64,000 nucleotides of DNA from Wyeomyia smithii. Taxonomy: Eukaryota; Arthropoda; Insecta; Diptera; Culicidae. The stretch spans positions 38,359,006-38,423,005 of the forward strand of contig NC_073694.1 of NCBI RefSeq assembly GCF_029784165.1, in the 5' to 3' direction. The notes below the pieces were generated by a model. The model worked only from the letters and a program-made list of their open reading frames with translations, was not told the origin of the DNA and did no database searches. This document shows positions 57,661-64,000 of this stretch, piece after piece (the stretch's first letter is position 1; each line of letters begins with the position of its first letter). The position numbers and the translations under genes are program-made.

Positions 57661-58075
57661 TAAATGACAATCCAAACTAATGCTAAATCAAACAAATTTT
57701 TCTCTATTGAGAAGAACACTAAAGCATTTTGAAATTGACCAAGGTTGCTTCCCTGGGGCACAACAGATAAATTTTCAAAACTGTAGGACTCTGCATTTCT
57801 CAATTTCGCCGATAAAGATTGATCTGTGAGATATGATTCCATGCAACAAAGAAGATGCAACTGTCAATTTTCGCTAATAGTATAACATTATCAACGCAAT
57901 TGAATTCTGCAAGTAAGCTTGTTGTTATTGATTGTCCAGGATAGAAGCCATGCTGATCCTCAGAAATTTATGGTTTGATAGCACATGGTAACAGGCTTCC
58001 GAATAAGCTTTACCATGATAGATTAAGATGTTTTGCTTGTCGTTGTGCTTGAAGACAGGGAGCAGAAATTATTTA
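57661..58075 (-). pseudogene. LINE reverse transcriptase fragment
   Basis: Minus-strand text includes a LPVFKHNDKQNI-like strand near 58050, a HGFYPGQ-like region near 57945, and LLCCMESYLTDQSLSAKLRN followed by VVPQGSNLGQ (motif B) near 57730-57860. It matches the intact LINE's PVYKKGNKH, YPGRS and GVPQGSNLG segments. Short, with deletions and stops. Confidence 0.7.
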
Positions 58076-58221
58076 GACGTTGGAATCACGTCCATTTGGA
58101 AGTTAAGCGCCTGAATTTAAAAATCTAGTAGCCATTGTTTTGGAACCAAGCGATCAGAAATTCATTTGCGGATGAGTTTTTGTTGCAAGACAACCAACTG
58201 ATTGAGATGCACTATGGATTG

Positions 58222-58367
58222 TTAACTCTCTAGTGCCCAGTGCCACCTTTAGTGAAGCCCGTAAAACCTCTAAAAAGCTTCAATAAATACTTAAAAAATA
58301 TTTATAAAGATTCATAGTGATTTCACCGAAGCTCGTCTAAAAATTAACTTGGGCACTAAAGGGTTAA
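58222..58367. mobile_element. piggyBac-type MITE, copy 2
   Basis: 146 bp from TTAACTCTCTAGTGCCCA to TGGGCACTAAAGGGTTAA, TTAA at both ends. Same family as 21366-21513; the interior AAAAAGCTTCAATAAATACT corresponds to that copy. Confidence 0.9.
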
Positions 58368-58539
58368 GTCATTCCGCACAACCAATCACTATCTTTCTTC
58401 CTCAGCACAGCCGACATTAAGATATACAACTGATCTGACTTTGTAAACGTTTTATTTTTTGTTGTTGTTGTTGTTGGTTTACTCGCTTTAATAAGTACAC
58501 CACGCCCACCGGAACTTCAACTCTTAGTAGTCAGATTTT

Positions 58540-58650
58540 AGCGCCGCAAGACTGAGCAGGCGTCTAATTCAATCTCAGCGATCCTCAGCAAACGGACCAA
58601 CAGGCGGACTGCACAGCATTGCTGAACCTTGTCTTATTTGCTTGCTTGCA
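58540..58650 (-). repeat. Dispersed repeat family X, copy 3 (fragment)
   Basis: AAACGGACCAACAGGCGGAC followed by TGCACAGCATTGCTGAA matches the other copies around the TTCAGCAATGCTGTGCAGTC landmark. Only about 100 bp is recognisable. Confidence 0.6.
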
Positions 58651-59097
58651 TGTTACTATTATGCGAAAAACCAAAGCATTTTTAAATGTTCCAAGACATA
58701 ATTAAAGAAGTCTTTTTTGCCAAAATCTTTGACAGCGGTAACATGTACGCAAAAAAGTATATAATTGAGTTGTTACTTTCCGTTGTGTTCATTTTTCAAA
58801 CGCGGCCGGTGCATCTACCGAAAATGTTTTACTTGCCTTGCCATTGTCCAGTTTACGACTTTTTGTTTTAACTCTTAATGTTACACATATATAAATCACC
58901 CGATTACCACGGTTGTGCGCGGTCTGGTTTCTCGCAGGGCCATTGACATTGACAAGCATTGTTTTCGTCTAGAAACTGTTAGTGTAGTTTGTGGGAGTTT
59001 GGAGTATGCGTTTTACCATAATCATATGCTTTGATTTTTCTAGCTTTTGAGCAGTTGTTTTATATTCCGGAACGTATCCCTCGCGTAAAAAGCGACT

Positions 59098-59370
59098 TCA
59101 GTGTATTTTATATGTTATTTTTATGGCTTTGTCAACAAATTCAAGATTTTGTTCTGGATAATATGTATATCTGCTTTTTTTAAATTTTTCTGAACTTTGC
59201 CAATTTTCATATTTAATAGGCAACTCGTACGTTGACATGAGAAAATCGACGTAAACGCCGGGTTCCTGCGCGTCTGTGTCGGCCAGGAAGATTGAAGCGG
59301 CGTTCGTTACGCTTCGTTGCAAACGCGTATTCAGCCCGGGGGAGTTTTGCTGATTTGATTCACTTGACAA
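59098..59370 (-). CDS. Hypothetical small frame, unassigned
   Basis: A 90-codon frame with even, protein-like composition: STYELPIKYENWQSSEKFKK, then YTYYPEQNLEFVDKAIKI. It lacks low-complexity runs and lies between copies of repeat X. No family was recognised, and there is no clear splice or promoter context. It may be a fragment of an unknown mobile element or a chance frame. Confidence 0.25.
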   Translation of the reverse strand: MSSESNQQNSPGLNTRLQRSVTNAASIFLADTDAQEPGVYVDFLMSTYELPIKYENWQSSEKFKKSRYTYYPEQNLEFVDKAIKITYKIH

Positions 59371-59499
59371 TTTTACTGATTCGGATCAATCACGGAGTAC
59401 AACCATTGATATGTGCAGTCAGTCAAGCTAAGCTAAGCTATCTCTTAATGTAACGTACATAAATTTGTAGAGATTAGGTCTCTATTAAATAACTGATTA

Positions 59500-59890
59500 C
59501 TGCAGCGAGTGGACGATTGACTCTTACCGGAAATTGGAATTTGCCTAGACTTGCAGTCAGCAGAGTAGCAGCTAGGCAGGTGACTCATTCGATCACAGCG
59601 TTTCGTTTCACAGCAGACGGACCAACCGACATCGAGGCACTGCACAGCATTGCTGAAAATGTTCAGACATTTTAGTAATACAGTCCAGGTCTGTCGCGTC
59701 GCGTTTGTTTCAATCATTGGCCACTGCTAACAGCTGTTGGTGTGTCGGTAGCGAGTGTGTTTGATCGTTGTTGTCTTGTTTGCTTACTCGCAGTGTTTGC
59801 GGAGAATAACAAGATAACTGAAATCATTCCGTGTCATCGCTAAATAGTAATCTAAAATGATGATAAATCAATCAAACTTGTCTCTATTGA
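59500..59890 (-). repeat. Dispersed repeat family X, copy 4 (longest)
   Basis: On the minus strand it carries GATGACACGGAATGATTTCA, then a CTACCGACACACCAACAGCT stretch and TTCAGCAATGCTGTGCAGT. The frame 59445-59717 reads ETNATRQTWTVLLKCLNIFS, then NAVQ, parallel to copies 1 and 2. Its downstream side ends in an AGCTTAGCTTAGCTTGACTG repeat at about 59417-59440, possibly an element tail. Confidence 0.7.
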
Positions 59891-59900
59891 GAGAAATTTT

Positions 59901-61646
59901 TAAGCATTTTGAAATACTCTAAATCATAATTGAAAAAGTTAAAATGTTTTTCCGTCACTCGCCATAACCTTAACAGCGATAATAACTACACAAACGCAGG
60001 CTTGTAAATGGTCACGGTAGAACAACTTTTCACTGCAAAAATCGTTTTCTTTTTTCTCTGATGGTGGCAAGGCTCACTGTCTAAATACTTTATTGAACAA
60101 ACACCTCGCCACCACGACGTTTTTTTTTTCTCAAACGTATTTTGACATTTTTTCTAGAAATGAGAATTACGTATGTTGTGTGCGGAGATTTTTTAAAATT
60201 ATTTATATCGTTAATCTTGTAATAATATTTCTCAACATAAATAGAACGAAGCAGACAGAATTAGGCCAAAATAACATCGCCAAACGAATGACAGTGTGCA
60301 TCTTTTTAATGCGTGAGTGTCGAATGACCATCATGTTCGTTGTTTGAGAGGTGACGGTTGTTTGACATTTAAGAGCGAAAGCTTACTCTGACGCACGCTA
60401 AGGATGCGAAATCAAATGATAGGGCTGACCGTTTACAAGCCTGTGCAAAAGCCTATAATTGAGTTTTTGGTTTTTTTAGTTTTTGAAGCTATTGAAATTA
60501 TTGTATTTTTTTTTAAATAAATGAACTTGTTTACTGGGCTGAGTTTGATCTATTCAACGACAGACAATTTACAATCTAAGATTTTTCGTTTGAATCGTTC
60601 TAGTCTCCCATTTCAAATAGTTTCGTTTAGTTTGCTGTTTACTGAGAAAGGAATTTCGTTTAATTGCATATTTGTCTTGGCAGTAGAGCTACACACCTAA
60701 TTCAAATATGTATGAAGACGAGGCGCCAATATAGGAAATTCAATTTATTCAGTATTAATTATTGTTGATATTGCTTTGACGTTTCAGCATTCAGAGATGC
60801 ACTGTTACACGCAAAAGTTCAAGCCCTAATAAACCAATGGGTCCTCTCAAAACACGCATTCATTGCTCTGTTTTGCACGAAAAATGTGTTAAATGCATAA
60901 CGCAGTAGTTGAACAATGAGGACATTGACAGAGATCGAAATCAGAATATGTATCATACACACAAATAACGTGATGTTTCTGTTAACTTTGTTTTCGGGCA
61001 AACGATCAAACGCGAGCCGATTAGTATCAAATGCCGTCAGCACTCGAAACAGCGAATAGCGAGCCCTGTTGCAACAGGATTTACTATCGATGGTGCCAGT
61101 AACGTGGAACCGAATGCCATAAAACCAGAGACGTTGAATGCAGAATGTTTTAAGCAAAACCAATGTCTTTTTAATTGTTATTGTTCCAATGATGTTTTTG
61201 AAAGAATGGATTCTAATTAGGTTTCCAGTTTTTGTTTTGCCAGCACAAGGTACAGCAGTTAATTAGTAAAAGTAGAATGGATAATCTGATAAAGATACAA
61301 GGAAAACAATTATTTTTAAAATTTAATTTCAGTACTTTTCAGGAAACAGTATAGCTCTAGAGATCACCGTTTTCTTTCAAGTAAACCACACACATTTGTG
61401 CGCGGCCCCAGCAGCTTTTCTATGTTATGTTGGTTTCAATGAGGTTTACATTCCGTTTACAGTGTATTGTTCACATTGTGTTTTTATTGCTATCAAATTG
61501 CATCTCCCGAAAACTCGGAAATCGTACAGTTAATGGTGAGTCGTGTGAGTAAGCATTACTACGCAACTCTGAGCATTGAACGGAAAAAGAAATGCGGTCA
61601 GAAGGGACCAGGATCACAAGCGTGTCGTGAAAGCGTTTAAGTGAAA
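59901..61646. other. 1.7 kb without a supportable gene
   Basis: AT-rich. The frame 60819-61163 (minus) has no recognisable motif. No element boundary was read. Confidence 0.5.
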
Positions 61647-61690
61647 TTGTATTTGTATTTGTATTTGTATTTGTATTTGTATTTATTTAT
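61647..61690 (-). repeat. 3' tail repeat of the LINE
   Basis: TTGTAT units on the plus strand (61647-61684), i.e. ATACAA on the element's own strand, followed by TTATTTATTCA. Placed 230-270 bp downstream of the RT stop codon, it marks the 3' end of the retrotransposon. The same tail type is seen at 55486-55502. Confidence 0.8.
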
Positions 61691-61919
61691 TCATATCATC
61701 TGACCTTTTTGGTCTTAATGAAGTGAGTTGGGTGGGGAAAAGCCCATTCGAGAAATTCCTTAAGAAAAGCTCAAATGCGCGTAAAAACCCCACCATCTTT
61801 TGATTGAACATTAACATTTTTGAATTTAAGTCTAACAACAAATAAATATACTATTGTAAAATATGACACATGAAATCACTTAACTAGCTAAGAAACAAAT
61901 TTACCCTAAGGCTAACAAA
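61691..61919 (-). other. 3' UTR of the LINE
   Basis: Non-coding sequence between the RT stop codon (61920-61922) and the ATACAA tail. Confidence 0.6.
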
Positions 61920-64000
61920 TTACAACATTCGCTTGAGTCTATTTTTCAAAGTAATACTAGAAACGTTGAAGTCAAATAAGTAAAATACATTGTTGAAGAC
62001 GTCACATATCGCCCTGATGGGTTCGTTTTGGCCATATTCTGTACGATGAAATGGGAGACGCAGAAAGTTTCGCAATCTTAGGTTTCGATAGGGAACATTC
62101 ACGTTGATTTGAGCCAAAATGTTTGGAGCGTCAATTTCGCCACTTAGTAGTTTTCCCACGAATACAGCCTTGGACACGTCTCTTCTTGTTGCTAGTGTGT
62201 CAATGCCAAGTAGACGGCATCGGTTAGCATATGGTGGTAATTGGGCAGGATCACGCCATGGAAGTGATCTTAGAGCGTAACGCAGAAACCTGACCTGTAC
62301 TGATTCAATCCGGTTGGCCCAGATGTCAGTGTAAGGGCTCCATATGATAGCAGATGTTTCCAAAACAGAGCGAACTAGTGAGACGTATAGCGATAGCAGA
62401 CAAAACGGATCAGTAAACTCTTTGGCGATTCTCATCATGAAGCCGAGATTTCTGTTTGCTTGTGCAATGATATGAGAATAGTGGTGCTTGAAGGACAGCT
62501 GGGAGTCAAGCAGTACACCTAAATCTTTCATTACCGATACTCTCTCGAGGGTTTCTCCACATATACTATAGTTCCAAGGTAGTGGTTTAATTTTTCGTGT
62601 GAAAGAAATTACGGAGCATTTATAAACACTGATTGTCAGAAAATTACGGTTACACCAATCAACGAATGCATCAAGATATTTTTGCAATTCTTTGCAGTCA
62701 GCTATAGATCGAATGATGCGAAACAGTTTTAGATCATCAGCATAAATTAATTTACAGCCATGTGGAATGACGTAACAAACATCGTTGAAAAAAAGATTGA
62801 AAAGCAATGGTCCAAGGTTGCTCCCTTGAGGGACACCCGACAGGGTAACGAAGCTATCTGACTCGGTGTTGCCTAATTTAATGTACAGTGTGCGATCTAC
62901 GAGGTACGATTTTAACCACTTAGTAAAATGGTGTGATGCACCAAGGCGTTCGATTTTAGCCAACAGAATGTTGTGATCAACACGGTCAAACGCTGCCTTT
63001 AGATCTGTATAGATGGTATCCACTTGCATCCCGTTCTCTATGTTTTTGATACAGTGCGACGTAAACTCCAGTAAGTTAGTCGTGGTCGATCTACCGGGGT
63101 AGAAGCCATGTTGGACTGTTGAAATGTATGGCTTGAATTCACGGAATAAAACGTTGCCGACTAAAATCTCAAATAATTTTGATCCAGCGGATAGAGACGT
63201 TATTCCCCTGTAGTTCACCACATCGTGTTTGTTGCCTTTTTTGTAGACTGGAAACATAGCCGATTTTTTCCAGCAATTAGGAAATACCCCTTGTAAAAAC
63301 GATTTATTAAAAATTATTCTTAACGGAACACTGAGCGCGATGGCACATCTTTTCAAAACAATGGCTGGAATACCGTCAGGCCCAGCTGAAGAAGAAGGTT
63401 TCAGTTTTTCTGTGGCTTTGAGTACATCTTCGTTAGTAAAACTTAAATTACTCAGATTTACTACGTTATGAGGAACGTCGCGAAGGGCGCTCTGTATTTG
63501 AGACGTATTTGCAGAAGTCGAACTAAATACGCTCGAGAAATGTTTCTTAAATAAAGAGCCAATACCGTCAAGTGATTCCGCACTGTCATTCCCAAGAAAC
63601 ATGCTGTTGGGGAGTCCACTTTCTTTCCGCTTACTGTTAACGAATGACCAAAAACGTTTTGGATTTCGTTTGAGTTGTGATTGGGTGCGTAACACGTGTT
63701 GAGAGTAAAGAAAACGGTTGTAAATTTTATACTGTTTGCTAGCAGTAGTGAAGGATAGCTTAGTCATAGCGTTTCGTCGTCTAACGTAGTTGCGAAGTGC
63801 AGCTGCTCTTTGTCGTCTTAACTCTCGAAGTCGTCGATTGGACCATACAGGTTTCGGCCGTGTGCGAAACAACGGAACAAAGTTGCTAAATTGCAGTTTC
63901 AGTGTGTGTGAGAATATTTCTATTACACTATCAATATCAGTTCCGCGACTCAGCAAATTTTCCCAATTAATTGCGAGTAGAGCCCTCTGGAGACCTTCGA
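61920..64000 (-). CDS. Non-LTR retrotransposon reverse transcriptase, intact but cut by the window edge
   Basis: An uninterrupted frame running leftward from the window edge to TAA at 61920. The first ATG-like start is not meaningful: the frame is open upstream to base 64000 (EGLQRALLAINWENLLSRGT), the linker between endonuclease and RT. Counting from the Leu at 63956, SSAGPDGIPAIVLKRC lies at 189-204, YTDLKAAFD (motif A, catalytic Asp 318) at 316-324, SGVPQGSNLGPLLF (motif B) at 373-386 and IYADDLKLF (motif C, Asp 407/408) at 404-412. A conserved C-terminal region follows with VQVRFLRYALRSLPWRDPAQ. It copies element RNA at a nicked target. Style and tail fit a Jockey/I-group LINE; the clade is not fixed. 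No RNase H is seen. With no stop in over 690 codons it looks recently active, but the endonuclease and any ORF1 lie outside. Confidence 0.95.
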   Translation of the reverse strand, partial: EGLQRALLAINWENLLSRGTDIDSVIEIFSHTLKLQFSNFVPLFRTRPKPVWSNRRLRELRRQRAAALRNYVRRRNAMTKLSFTTASKQYKIYNRFLYSQHVLRTQSQLKRNPKRFWSFVNSKRKESGLPNSMFLGNDSAESLDGIGSLFKKHFSSVFSSTSANTSQIQSALRDVPHNVVNLSNLSFTNEDVLKATEKLKPSSSAGPDGIPAIVLKRCAIALSVPLRIIFNKSFLQGVFPNCWKKSAMFPVYKKGNKHDVVNYRGITSLSAGSKLFEILVGNVLFREFKPYISTVQHGFYPGRSTTTNLLEFTSHCIKNIENGMQVDTIYTDLKAAFDRVDHNILLAKIERLGASHHFTKWLKSYLVDRTLYIKLGNTESDSFVTLSGVPQGSNLGPLLFNLFFNDVCYVIPHGCKLIYADDLKLFRIIRSIADCKELQKYLDAFVDWCNRNFLTISVYKCSVISFTRKIKPLPWNYSICGETLERVSVMKDLGVLLDSQLSFKHHYSHIIAQANRNLGFMMRIAKEFTDPFCLLSLYVSLVRSVLETSAIIWSPYTDIWANRIESVQVRFLRYALRSLPWRDPAQLPPYANRCRLLGIDTLATRRDVSKAVFVGKLLSGEIDAPNILAQINVNVPYRNLRLRNFLRLPFHRTEYGQNEPIRAICDVFNNVFYLFDFNVSSITLKNRLKRML

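Overview
The window looks like a piece of a large, repeat-rich insect nuclear genome, most likely a culicine mosquito. The reasons are: many decayed non-LTR retrotransposons (RTE-like, R1-like, a Juan-like Jockey fragment and a Jockey/I-group LINE); three copies of a Tc1/mariner-type transposase with DD37E spacing, a type described from mosquitoes; tRNA-derived SINEs; many small inverted-repeat elements; and one split host gene with insect-type short introns. There are no operons, bacterial genes, rRNA genes or CRISPR arrays. Most open frames across the window are chance frames in AT-rich DNA.

The one host gene that can be supported is on the minus strand at 19959-20670, with a 5' UTR part to 20703. 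Four coding exons join in phase through GT/AG introns of 52, 93 and 99 nt into a 155-residue protein ending in a proper stop. It resembles insect myofilin, a thick-filament muscle protein. A strong splice acceptor just upstream of the ATG implies a non-coding first exon further right. Two GC-rich islands (about 37.0-37.9 kb and 48.4-49.2 kb) are candidate promoters or first exons, but this is inference.

Layout. 0-9.5 kb: an RTE-like fragment, a GA microsatellite, a MITE, then a 3.15 kb RTE-like copy with a 12-bp target-site duplication (TSD). 9.2-18.5 kb: a hairpin MITE, SINEs, blocks of a degenerate AAGCT-rich repeat, ITmD37E copy A, and a LINE RNase H region split by a 1.55 kb fold-back element. 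18.5-21.5 kb: the myofilin-like gene and a piggyBac-type MITE. 23.5-26.5 kb: two large inverted-repeat structures. 28-34.1 kb: ITmD37E copies B and C, a SINE-type retroposon with a 12-bp TSD, and an R1-like LINE cut in two by a 2 kb insertion. 34-51 kb: mostly unassigned AT-rich DNA with GC islands, a Juan-like RT fragment and tandem repeats. 51.5-58 kb: nested palindromic MITEs and LINE fragments broken by other elements. 57-60 kb: copies of an unassigned dispersed repeat. 61.6-64 kb: an uninterrupted LINE reverse transcriptase frame running off the right edge.

Apart from the host gene, the elements do not work together; the window records repeated nested insertion. Coordinates of decayed elements are approximate unless a TSD is given.
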